DNA from: Enterocloster bolteae
GTDB lineage: Bacteria > Bacillota_A > Clostridia > Lachnospirales > Lachnospiraceae
NCBI GenBank assembly: GCA_021769025.1
Contig: JAETTS010000096.1
Span: 1 to 8,387, forward strand
Reading direction: 5' to 3'
Length of the DNA: 8,387 bases
Under the pieces are notes generated by a model, which had not been told where the DNA came from, searched no databases, and worked only from the letters and a program-made list of their open reading frames with translations. A program made the position numbers and the translations under genes. Shown in pieces: positions 1-6,392 of the stretch; position 1 is the first letter of the stretch, and the number at the start of each line of letters is the position of its first letter.

Positions 1-1
1 C

Positions 2-988
2 AGATGGAGGACAGCTGTTGTAGGAACAGAGATGTACTGGCATGGAATCCTGGATTATGATAACTGTGATAACCGGAAACTGGATGAGGTAAAGAAAATT
101 CATGAACGGGTTTTGGCCATTCAGGAGATTACAGGAGCCCGGTATGAGGCAGAGTGTGCACTGGTTCGGGATTATGATAACCGTTTTGACTCGGAGGTTG
201 ATATGTGGCATGGGCAGATAGCCGACAGCAGTGAGATGGAAATTTTTGTGGGCTCTCAGCTTAGCCATACGCCTATGGATGTGGTATATCTGGGAGTGGG
301 TTCTGATGCTGAGGAGCTTAAGAGGTACAGGCTTCTTATATACCCTCACGGAGAAATTCTTAGGGAAGAAAACTGCAAAGTTTTGGAGGAATATGTCCGG
401 CAGGGAGGCTGCCTTGTAATCGGAGCCCGGACCGGCCAGAAGGATGAGGCGGGACACTGTGTTATGAGGCGGATGCCTGGGATTCTGGCTCCGGTTACCC
501 AGTCGGCAGTGGAGGAATTTACGTTTATCGGTCCGGACGATGACGGGACAGACATGGTCTGGGACGGGGAATGTGTGGAAACAGGGATTTTCAATGATAT
601 TTTGATGCCGGCAGGCCCTGATGCCAGGGTGCTTGCAGTATACGGTTCCAGCTATTATGAGGGGAAGCCGGCTCTTATGGAGACAAAAGCCGGAGACGGA
701 AAAATTCTTCATTTTGGAGGTACGTTTACAAGAGAAAATGTGAAGGCCTTTTTCCGGTATGCAGGGATCTTGCAGCTGTTTTCTCACGTCATAGAACTGC
801 CGGAAGCATGCGAGATCGGGGTGCGCAAAAAGGATGGGAAGGAATATATCTTTGTTCTCAACTATTCGAAAATAACACAAGAGATGATAGTAAAAGAAGC
901 CTTGACAGATATGGATAAGGGAGAGGCCGTAAAAGGAACGGTAATGCTTGAGCCCTATGGGACAAAGGTGTATCTGAGAGGCGTGTAG
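2..988 (+). CDS. GH42 beta-galactosidase, C-terminal part (5' end outside window)
   Basis: This is the C-terminal half of a glycoside hydrolase family 42 beta-galactosidase, which removes terminal galactose from oligosaccharides. The frame is open from base 2, so the Met at 32 is internal. The first visible residues, RWRTAVVGTEMYWHGILDYD, match the conserved GH42 segment after the catalytic barrel's last strands; both catalytic glutamates would lie upstream of the window. Counting from the Met at 32, residues about 81-250 resemble the glutamine-amidotransferase-like trimerisation domain (LLIYPHGEIL, then GGCLVIGARTGQKDE), and residues about 255-318 the small C-terminal beta domain (EYIFVLNYS). 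Family members are usually about 650-700 residues, so roughly half is present. No signal peptide can be judged. The stop is 15 nt before the amidohydrolase start, with an AAGGAGG site between, which suggests one operon. The family call is confident; the exact galactoside is unknown. Confidence 0.9.
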   Translation, partial: RWRTAVVGTEMYWHGILDYDNCDNRKLDEVKKIHERVLAIQEITGARYEAECALVRDYDNRFDSEVDMWHGQIADSSEMEIFVGSQLSHTPMDVVYLGVGSDAEELKRYRLLIYPHGEILREENCKVLEEYVRQGGCLVIGARTGQKDEAGHCVMRRMPGILAPVTQSAVEEFTFIGPDDDGTDMVWDGECVETGIFNDILMPAGPDARVLAVYGSSYYEGKPALMETKAGDGKILHFGGTFTRENVKAFFRYAGILQLFSHVIELPEACEIGVRKKDGKEYIFVLNYSKITQEMIVKEALTDMDKGEAVKGTVMLEPYGTKVYLRGV

Positions 989-1003
989 AAGGAGGAAAGG
1001 TTT

Positions 1004-1924
1004 ATGATAAAAAAGACGGATATTCATCTGCATCTTGGGCTTGAAAGGAGAAACGGCGTAAACGGCACGTGGATCAGTGGTGCAAGGGACATGGTCTCTC
1101 ATCTGCAAAGTCTTGGGATTCAAAAGGGAATTGTCTTGTCGGCAGGAGAAAAGACAGACGGCCTGATGTGTTCAAACCGGGAGGCGCAGGCAATCCATGA
1201 GGCATTTCCGGAAGTATATGCATATATGTGCAATATTGATGAAACTGTGGCAGAGGAACCGTTGCAGAGAGGGATGATGCCGGATGAAAAGGCATGGGAA
1301 GTTTCGGAAAACGTGTATCATATTCTGGAGCATTATAAGAATCATGGCGCAGTGGGGATCGGAGAACTTACGATCAACCGCAGGATAGACGACCCATTGA
1401 TTCAGGCTGTTTTTGCAGCAGGGGAAAAGCTTCGGCTTCCCATTACGTTTCACATGAGTCCAGAAGTGGGATACAGTTACGGGATTGTGGACGAGCCGGG
1501 ACTTTTTCTATTGGAGAGGGCGCTTGCGGCATATCCGGAGGCTGTTTTTGTAGGACACAGTCCCACATTCTGGATTGAGATAAGCGGTGATGCGCCAAAG
1601 GAAAAGGAAGGGCGGAACCAGTGGGGAAAAGGGCCGGTGGTGCCTGGAGGACGTGTTGTGGAACTGTTTACGAAATATCCCAATCTGTATGGCGATTTAA
1701 GCGCCAACAGTGCAGGGCAGGCAGTCATGCGGGATCCGGAATTCGGCCTGGATTTTTTGCAAAGGTTTTCGGATCGGCTTATGTTTGGGACAGATATGCT
1801 GAATACAGAGATGATATTTCCTCTGGGAGCCTGGCTTGATCAGATGGCAGATGAGGGGAGATTAAGCAGGGAAGTTTACGAAAGGATCGTTTTCGGGAAT
1901 GCCAGGAGGGTGTATGGGGTGTGA
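1004..1924 (+). CDS. Amidohydrolase-2 family metal-dependent hydrolase
   Basis: This 306-residue TIM-barrel metal hydrolase belongs to the amidohydrolase superfamily, closest in style to the amidohydrolase_2 group that includes lactonases and decarboxylases. Visible metal-site features are the N-terminal HxH (IHLH, His8 and His10), His150 in LPITFHMSP, His185 in VFVGHSP and Asp264 in LMFGTDML. Glu121 in GIGEL may also be near the active site. The length is normal for the family. The ATG at 1004 is preceded by AAGGAGG at 989-995 with an 8-nt spacer. It directly follows the GH42 gene, so it may act on a sugar-derived product such as a lactone, but that is inference; the substrate cannot be read from the sequence. 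It is probably cytoplasmic, with no signal peptide. No clear intrinsic terminator follows; the next 40 bases are AT-rich. Confidence 0.85.
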   Translation: MIKKTDIHLHLGLERRNGVNGTWISGARDMVSHLQSLGIQKGIVLSAGEKTDGLMCSNREAQAIHEAFPEVYAYMCNIDETVAEEPLQRGMMPDEKAWEVSENVYHILEHYKNHGAVGIGELTINRRIDDPLIQAVFAAGEKLRLPITFHMSPEVGYSYGIVDEPGLFLLERALAAYPEAVFVGHSPTFWIEISGDAPKEKEGRNQWGKGPVVPGGRVVELFTKYPNLYGDLSANSAGQAVMRDPEFGLDFLQRFSDRLMFGTDMLNTEMIFPLGAWLDQMADEGRLSREVYERIVFGNARRVYGV

Positions 1925-1967
1925 GGAATCTATTAATTCAGATATTAATTGATCTAAAAACTTGTTA

Positions 1968-1996
1968 TTTCCATACTCTCGGATTTATGATATAAT
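1968..1996 (+). promoter_or_regulatory. Sigma-A-type promoter with extended -10
   Basis: A perfect TATAAT lies at 1991-1996 with an upstream TG at 1988-1989 (extended -10). TTTCCA at 1968-1973 is a 4/6 match to the -35 consensus at 17-bp spacing. Transcription would start near 2003 and cover the small membrane protein and the OYE gene. The AT-rich 1925-1967 segment holds a direct repeat of TATTAATT (1931-1938 and 1943-1950) just upstream. Confidence 0.7.
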
Positions 1997-2040
1997 GGTA
2001 GGACAGTAAACGAGGAGATAACAACGAGGGCAAAACCAAA

Positions 2041-2394
2041 ATGAAAACGGTAAAAAAAGTAAAAACCATCCTTTCAATCCTATGGTTCCTGTTTATAAGC
2101 CTTTCTTCACCGCTTTGGATTGGCTGTATCTACATGAACATCACCGGACATGGCAAGGGATATGCCTATGACATGGGTTCCGAAGCAGATATTGCAGTGC
2201 TTATGGGAGTTGTGCTTCTGCTTCTATGGCTGGCAGCAATCCTGCCAGTGACAATCTCACTATGTAAAACGTGCTACTATAAAAAGAAAACGTTCGTATG
2301 GCTGCCGTTTCTGTTTTTTGCCGGATTCTTTGTAGTAGGAGTTTGCATTTTAGGATGGAATGAATTTATAAAATTGTTTGGTTATGGTTATTAG
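2041..2394 (+). CDS. Small three-helix membrane protein, unknown function
   Basis: I do not recognise this 117-residue protein. It has a basic N-terminus (MKTVKKVK) followed by three hydrophobic stretches at about residues 9-31, 52-74 and 85-107, consistent with a small integral membrane protein. The loop between helices 1 and 2 is glycine-rich and carries acidic residues (GYAYDMGSEAD). A KKKT segment precedes helix 3, and two cysteines (Cys75, Cys78) sit at the end of helix 2. The first GAGGG (2026-2030) is 10 nt before the ATG; a stronger GAGGAG at 2012-2017 is too far away at 23 nt. Its stop codon TAG supplies the first AG of the next gene's AGGAGG, so it is almost certainly co-transcribed and perhaps translationally coupled with the OYE flavoprotein. 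Whether it works with that enzyme is unknown. Confidence 0.75.
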   Translation: MKTVKKVKTILSILWFLFISLSSPLWIGCIYMNITGHGKGYAYDMGSEADIAVLMGVVLLLLWLAAILPVTISLCKTCYYKKKTFVWLPFLFFAGFFVVGVCILGWNEFIKLFGYGY

Positions 2395-2406
2395 GAGGAT
2401 ATAAAG

Positions 2407-3762
2407 ATGGCACACGAGAAATTTCGCTACAGAACCTTGGAAGAAGCGAAACAAAAAGCAGCAGAATTAAACCTGCATATCCCCTTTGCCCAGGATACCA
2501 AGATACTGACTACCCCCATAAAAGCAGGCAATCACATATTCTCCAACCGTATGGGCATTGCCCCCATGGAAGGTGCAGACTCTCTTCCAGACGGCTCCCC
2601 ATCCGAATACACAAAAAGACGCTATGTAAGGATGGCCAAAGGAGGCAGCGCCGTTATCTGGTTTGAGGCCATCTCCATTGTGCAGGAAGGCCGTTCTTCC
2701 AAAACCCAGCTTCTTCTTACTGAAGAAAACCTGGACAACTACAAGGCATTTATTGCGGACATAAAAGAAGAAGGCATGAGAGCCAATGGGTTCGCCCCAT
2801 ATCTGATCATGCAGGCCAACCACAGCGGGCGCTATTCCAATCCGGATAACAAGCCGGCTCCCATCATTGCTTACCGCCATCCGGAGTTGGAGAAATACCG
2901 GGCGGCAGATGACTCCTGCATTGTAACCGACGATTATCTGAAACAGCTGGAGGAGAAATTCGGCCAGGCTGCAAAGCTGGCAAGAGAAGCAGGATTTGAT
3001 GCAGTAGACATCAAGTCCTGTCATGGATATCTGCTGGCTGAGTTAACCTCCGCCTATCACCGTCCGGGACTTTATGGAGGAAGCTATGAGAACCGGACAA
3101 GGCTTTTAAAAAATGGCATCCTGGCGGCACAGCAGTACAGAAATGACAGCTTTATGGTGACTTCCAGGCTGGGAATCTACGACGGCTACCCATATCCCTT
3201 AGGCTTTGGAGTCAGTCAGGACAGCGGGATGACACCGGATTTTTCCGAACCGGTCCGTCTGGTAAAAGAACTTCATGAAGCCTACGGCCTGGATTTCATG
3301 GACTTAACCATGGGGAATCCCTATGCCACCACCCATGTGACAAGGCCCTATGATGCAGGGAAATATGTGCCGGATGAACATCCGTTTATTGGCATTGACC
3401 GTATGATCAACGGAATCGGTGTTGTTAAAAAGGCGGTTCCCCAAATGGTGGTCTATGCTTCCGCACCGACCTATATGCGGCAGTATGCGGATTTATTTAC
3501 GGCAGGAGCCATAGAAGAAGGCCTCTGTGATGGGATGCTGTTTGGCCGAATGGCCTTTGCAGATCCGGATTTTGCCAAGCAGATCATACAGGAAGGCAGG
3601 ATCAATCCGAAAAAGGTATGCATGACCTGCGGCAAATGCGGCGATCTGATCCGGGCCCATAAGCCTACTGGATGTGTGGTTCGGGATCCCGAAGTCTTTC
3701 TGCCGTTTTATAGAGAATTCATGGAGATAAAGAAGACACAGCCTGAGAATTTCAGAGGATAA
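2407..3762 (+). CDS. Short OYE-family NADH:flavin oxidoreductase with Cys cluster motif
   Basis: This 451-residue protein is an Old Yellow Enzyme/2,4-dienoyl-CoA reductase-type flavoprotein: an FMN TIM barrel that normally reduces activated C=C bonds. Landmarks are NRMGIAPMEG (48-56), the QANHSGRYS segment (136-144, equivalent to the family's QLxHxGR), SCHGYLLAEL with His206, YGGSYENR (223-230), SRLG (253-256) and the phosphate-binding end GMLFGRMAFADPDF (376-389). Near the C-terminus four cysteines, 405, 408, 411 and 423, form CX2CX2CX11C, like the [4Fe-4S] site of dienoyl-CoA reductases but with one residue less between the second and third Cys. The C-terminal FAD/NAD(P)H domains of the roughly 650-residue enzymes are absent, so electrons must come from a separate donor or directly from a nicotinamide. 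AGGAGG at 2393-2398 lies 8 nt before the ATG. Many C-ending codons (ATC, TCC, CCC) differ in flavour from the neighbours. The substrate is unknown. Confidence 0.88.
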   Translation: MAHEKFRYRTLEEAKQKAAELNLHIPFAQDTKILTTPIKAGNHIFSNRMGIAPMEGADSLPDGSPSEYTKRRYVRMAKGGSAVIWFEAISIVQEGRSSKTQLLLTEENLDNYKAFIADIKEEGMRANGFAPYLIMQANHSGRYSNPDNKPAPIIAYRHPELEKYRAADDSCIVTDDYLKQLEEKFGQAAKLAREAGFDAVDIKSCHGYLLAELTSAYHRPGLYGGSYENRTRLLKNGILAAQQYRNDSFMVTSRLGIYDGYPYPLGFGVSQDSGMTPDFSEPVRLVKELHEAYGLDFMDLTMGNPYATTHVTRPYDAGKYVPDEHPFIGIDRMINGIGVVKKAVPQMVVYASAPTYMRQYADLFTAGAIEEGLCDGMLFGRMAFADPDFAKQIIQEGRINPKKVCMTCGKCGDLIRAHKPTGCVVRDPEVFLPFYREFMEIKKTQPENFRG

Positions 3763-3764
3763 AT

Positions 3765-3795
3765 GTAACAGTTCAGATAACCCTTGAACTGTTAC
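3765..3795. repeat. 11-bp perfect inverted repeat after the OYE gene
   Basis: GTAACAGTTCA (3765-3775) and TGAACTGTTAC (3785-3795) are exact reverse complements with a 9-nt loop, beginning 3 nt after the OYE stop codon. RNA could extend the stem by one U-G pair. There is no run of T after the stem (GGATAAATTTC follows), so it is not a canonical intrinsic terminator. It may end or stabilise the OYE transcript, or be an operator for the promoter whose -35 lies 27 bp downstream. Confidence 0.75.
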
Positions 3796-3821
3796 GGATA
3801 AATTTCAGAGTCTGAAAACAC

Positions 3822-3850
3822 TTGCATTCCCAGGCTGCCGGTGGTATAAT
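3822..3850 (+). promoter_or_regulatory. Strong sigma-A-type promoter of the ABC transporter operon
   Basis: TTGCAT (3822-3827) and a perfect TATAAT (3845-3850) are separated by exactly 17 bp, with TG at 3842-3843 giving an extended -10. Transcription would start near 3857, leaving a leader of about 119 nt before the ATPase gene. Confidence 0.8.
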
Positions 3851-3855
3851 CATAA

Positions 3856-3968
3856 TTCACTGCCTGAAAGGGCAAAACAACAGAATATTTTACCTTCGGT
3901 ATTCAACTGGCAAAATCCAGTGAAACCAGGCCGACTTGGCAAGATATGAAAATATAACTACCAGGAGG
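3856..3968 (+). promoter_or_regulatory. Candidate structured 5' leader of the ABC transporter operon
   Basis: Several pairings can be drawn by eye. TTCACTG (3856-3862) is fully complementary to CAGTGAA (3918-3924) and could close the element. TGCCT/GGGCA (3861-3865 and 3870-3874) can fold over a GAAA tetraloop. TACC/GGTA (3891-3894 and 3898-3901) forms a small hairpin, flanked by GAA/TTC. ACTGG/CCAGT (3906-3910 and 3917-3921) competes with the outer stem. CTGG at 3907-3910 can also pair with CCAG at 3926-3929 or at 3961-3964, the last overlapping the AGGAGG ribosome site (3963-3968). I could not match it to any known riboswitch class. It could be an ordinary leader whose pairings arose by chance. 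Confidence 0.35.
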
Positions 3969-3975
3969 AAGCAAG

Positions 3976-4764
3976 ATGATTACGATGGAGCATGTAAGCA
4001 AGTCGTACAAGATTGCAAAAAGAAAGGCAGGATTTGGCGAGGCCTGCAAAGCGCTTTTTCATCGCCAGTATGAGATCGTTCATGCCCTGCACGATGTCAG
4101 CTTTACCATAGAAGACGGAGAGATGGTAGGCTATATCGGACCCAATGGGGCAGGCAAAAGTTCGACCATTAAAATTCTAAGTGGAATATTGACACCAGAT
4201 GAGGGAACCGTTCTGGTAGACGGAAGGGTTCCCTATAAGAACCGGATTCAGCATGTAAGCCAGATCGGCGTAGTGTTTGGACAGCGTTCTCAGTTGTGGT
4301 GGGATGTTCCTGTCATAGATTCTTTCGAACTATTGAAGGATATCTATCAAATCCCAGATATGCAATACAATCAAAGTCTTGAAGAATTGACAGAGTTATT
4401 GGATCTGCAGGAATTGGTACGTTCTCCAGCCAGACAGCTGTCACTGGGGCAGAGGATGCGGTGTGAGATTGCGGCATCCCTTCTTCATCGGCCTAAGATC
4501 CTGTTTCTGGATGAGCCAACCATAGGGTTGGACGCGGTGTCCAAGCTGGCAGTTCGGGACTTTATCTTAAGACAGAATAAAATCCATAGAACGACGGTAA
4601 TCTTAACCACTCATGATATGCAGGACATCCAGGCTCTTGCCGGCAGGATTATCCTGATTGGAAAAGGGCGGATACTGATGGACGGTAGCTTGGAAGACAT
4701 CAAAAAAGGAAACAAGGATATTGATAAAACAGTAGCGGAGTTATACCGCTCTTACGATATATAG
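3976..4764 (+). CDS. ABC-2 transporter ATP-binding protein (COG4586-like)
   Basis: This 262-residue ATPase powers the transporter formed with the two following permeases. All nucleotide-binding motifs are intact: Walker A GPNGAGKSS (55-63), Q-loop Gln103 in VFGQRSQLWWD, signature LSLGQ (155-159), Walker B ILFLDE (175-180) with the D-loop GLD (184-186), and switch His213 in TTHD. The FGQRSQLWWD segment and the roughly 20-residue insertion before the first core strand (KRKAGFGEACKALFHRQYE) are typical of the NatA-like COG4586 subgroup that pairs with COG4587/COG3694 permeases. The ATG at 3976 has AGGAGG (3963-3968) at 7 nt; an internal Met at 3985 is less well placed. The stop overlaps the next ribosome site. 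Members of this group are mostly annotated as exporters of unknown substrates; direction and cargo here are unknown. Confidence 0.92.
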   Translation: MITMEHVSKSYKIAKRKAGFGEACKALFHRQYEIVHALHDVSFTIEDGEMVGYIGPNGAGKSSTIKILSGILTPDEGTVLVDGRVPYKNRIQHVSQIGVVFGQRSQLWWDVPVIDSFELLKDIYQIPDMQYNQSLEELTELLDLQELVRSPARQLSLGQRMRCEIAASLLHRPKILFLDEPTIGLDAVSKLAVRDFILRQNKIHRTTVILTTHDMQDIQALAGRIILIGKGRILMDGSLEDIKKGNKDIDKTVAELYRSYDI

Positions 4765-4774
4765 GAGGACAACC

Positions 4775-5581
4775 ATGATGAGAAAGTACCTCTCTTTTTT
4801 TCGCCTGCGGTTTTCCATGGGCCTTCAATACCGTGCTGCCGCATTGGCAGGAGTCGTGACCCAATTTGCCTGGGGATTTATGGAGATCATGATATTCCGG
4901 GCATTTTATCAGGCGGAACCGGAAGCATTTCCCATGAGTATGTCAGCGACTGCCTCCTACATCTGGCTGCAGCAGGCATTTTTTGCTTTTTTTACGGCCT
5001 GGATGATGGACAATGAGATTTTTGATTCCATTGTTAATGGCGACATTGCCTATGAATTGTGCCGCCCGGTCAATATCTACAGCATGTGGTTTGCAAGAAA
5101 CATGGCGAACCGGATGGCAAGGGCTGTGCTGCGGTGTTTCCCCATTTTGGCTGTGGCTGTGTTTGTTCCCCAGCCTTACGGCCTTGGGGCACCGGCAGAT
5201 GGCATTCATTTTCTTCTCTTTCTTTTTACCATGAGCATGGGGCTTGTTATGACCGTATCATTCTGTATGCTGATCTATGTGCTGGCCTTTTTTACGATCT
5301 CGCCCCAGGGACTTCGGGTGGCATTTACATCCACAGTAGAATTTTTTGCCGGAGCCATCGTCCCACTGCCGTTTCTTCCAGATGGAGTCCGAAAGGTTCT
5401 GGAGTTTCTGCCTTTTGCTTCCATGCAGAACGTTCCCCTGCGAATCTACAGCGGCAGCATGGATGGGGAAGCAATGGGAAGTGCAGTTTTTTTGCAGCTT
5501 TTTTGGGTGATAACGATTACGGTAATGGGAAGAGGGTTGTGCCGTCTGGCTGAACGACAGGTTACGGTACAGGGAGGATGA
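4775..5581 (+). CDS. ABC-2 transporter permease 1 (COG4587-like)
   Basis: This 268-residue membrane protein has about six hydrophobic segments (roughly residues 22-45, 60-80, 112-135, 143-172, 185-205 and 236-258). Its N-terminus (MRKYLSFFRLRFSMGLQYRA) and the motif DIAYELCRPVN are typical of the first permease of COG4586/4587/3694 transporters, where the polar 'ELxRPxN' stretch follows the second helix. The protein forms a heteromeric channel with the next gene product in the cytoplasmic membrane. AGGAGG at 4763-4768 overlaps the ATPase stop codon and lies 6 nt before the ATG, so the two are tightly coupled. The stop TGA at 5579-5581 falls inside the possible ATG start of the next gene. The substrate is unknown. 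Confidence 0.88.
   Translation: MMRKYLSFFRLRFSMGLQYRAAALAGVVTQFAWGFMEIMIFRAFYQAEPEAFPMSMSATASYIWLQQAFFAFFTAWMMDNEIFDSIVNGDIAYELCRPVNIYSMWFARNMANRMARAVLRCFPILAVAVFVPQPYGLGAPADGIHFLLFLFTMSMGLVMTVSFCMLIYVLAFFTISPQGLRVAFTSTVEFFAGAIVPLPFLPDGVRKVLEFLPFASMQNVPLRIYSGSMDGEAMGSAVFLQLFWVITITVMGRGLCRLAERQVTVQGG
5572..5577 (+). promoter_or_regulatory. Ribosome binding site that decides the permease 2 start
   Basis: GGGAGG directly abuts the ATG at 5578 (no spacer) but stands 9 nt before the in-frame ATG at 5587. Because a ribosome site needs several bases of spacing, 5587 is the more plausible start, giving a protein three residues shorter (MRRMWYN...). Confidence 0.6.
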
Positions 5582-5586
5582 TCAGA

Positions 5587-6384
5587 ATGAGGAGAATGTG
5601 GTACAATATCAGGCTCTACAAACATTATGTTTCCATCAATGTTCGATGTATGATGCAGTATAAGATGTCGTTCTTTTTGACGTTGATTGGACAGTTTTTG
5701 TTGTCTTTCAGCATGTTTCTCGGAGTATTTTTCATGTTTCAGAGATTTTCCAGGGTGGAAGGCTTTACTTACAGCCAGGTGTTGCTTTGCTTTTCTATCA
5801 TTTTGATGGAGTTTTCCCTGGCGGAACTGTTTGCAAGAGGATTTGATGCATTTTCCGGCATGGTGCGTACGGGAGCATTTGACAGGGTGATGGTGCGGCC
5901 CCAGGGAGAGATCCTTCAGGTTCTTGGAAGCAAGTTTGAACTGACCAGAATCGGAAGGATCCTTCAGGCTGTGGTCATGTTTGTGTACGGGATCAGGGCA
6001 AGCGGAGTGTCGTGGGATGTACCTAAGGTGATGACCGTGCTCTTTATGCTGATCGGAGGCACGGCCGTGTTTAGCGGCTTGTTTCTGATCTATGCAGCCC
6101 TTTGCTTTTTTACGCTGGAGGGGCTGGAGTTTATGAATGTATTTACGGATGGGGCAAGGGAATTTGGCAAATATCCCATAGGGATTTACGGGGAGAAGAT
6201 GCTGTTATTTGCTACCTTTTTTGTGCCCTATGCCCTGATTCAGTATTACCCGCTGCTCTACATTTTGGGAATGCGGACATCCCTGGCGTATATGTTTCTT
6301 CCACTGGGAGCGTGCTGGTTTTTGATCCCTGCCCTGGTATTTTGGAAGTTTGGGGTGCGGCATTATCAGTCTAGCGGGTCGTAA
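5587..6384 (+). CDS. ABC-2 transporter permease 2 (COG3694-like, ABC2_membrane_6)
   Basis: This 265-residue permease completes the transporter. It has about six hydrophobic segments. The segment FTDGAREFGKYPIGIYG, followed by FVPYALIQYYPLLYILG, is the characteristic signature of the second-permease family. AFDRVMVRPQGEILQVL is the counterpart of the 'RP' loop of permease 1. The protein starts either at 5587 (chosen, because GGGAGG is 9 nt upstream) or at 5578, which would overlap the previous stop by 4 nt but has no ribosome-site spacing. The two permeases are distantly related in layout but differ clearly in sequence, so the transporter is a heterodimer. The gene ends 4 nt from the stop codon of the convergent gene, leaving no room for a separate terminator. 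Confidence 0.88.
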   Translation: MRRMWYNIRLYKHYVSINVRCMMQYKMSFFLTLIGQFLLSFSMFLGVFFMFQRFSRVEGFTYSQVLLCFSIILMEFSLAELFARGFDAFSGMVRTGAFDRVMVRPQGEILQVLGSKFELTRIGRILQAVVMFVYGIRASGVSWDVPKVMTVLFMLIGGTAVFSGLFLIYAALCFFTLEGLEFMNVFTDGAREFGKYPIGIYGEKMLLFATFFVPYALIQYYPLLYILGMRTSLAYMFLPLGACWFLIPALVFWKFGVRHYQSSGS

Positions 6385-6392
6385 GGCCTTAC
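6381..6392. repeat. 12-bp palindrome containing both convergent stop codons
   Basis: GTAAGGCCTTAC is a perfect palindrome. Its left half holds the TAA of permease 2 (6382-6384) and its right half the reverse-strand TAA of the PNPOx-family gene (6389-6391). A T-rich stretch follows on the plus strand (6393-6409), so it might act as a weak terminator, but the stem would be only 4 bp with a GGCC loop. Confidence 0.5.

Noticed and set aside
1962..1967. TTGTTA as the -35 for the 1991 TATAAT
   Set aside because: The spacer would be 23 bp, too long; TTTCCA at 1968 gives 17 bp.
2467..3024. 185-codon minus-strand ORF inside the OYE gene
   Set aside because: It is a shadow of the OYE coding frame, whose motifs and ribosome site are clear on the plus strand.
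2407..3762. Assignment of the OYE gene as bilirubin reductase or a bile-acid reductase
   Set aside because: The active-site segment reads SCHGYLLAEL, in the general OYE style, and I see no residue pattern that specifies either substrate.
3785..3815. Rho-independent terminator after the OYE gene
   Set aside because: The inverted repeat is perfect, but no T-tract follows the stem.
3851..3975. Known riboswitch (cobalamin, c-di-GMP, guanidine or T-box type)
   Set aside because: AAAGGGCAAA and the GAAA loop recall parts of some classes, but the remaining conserved core segments of each are missing.
5059..5553. 164-codon plus-strand ORF within permease 1
   Set aside because: It is an out-of-frame shadow; the translation is rich in Cys, Gly and Arg and lacks the membrane segments of the real permease.
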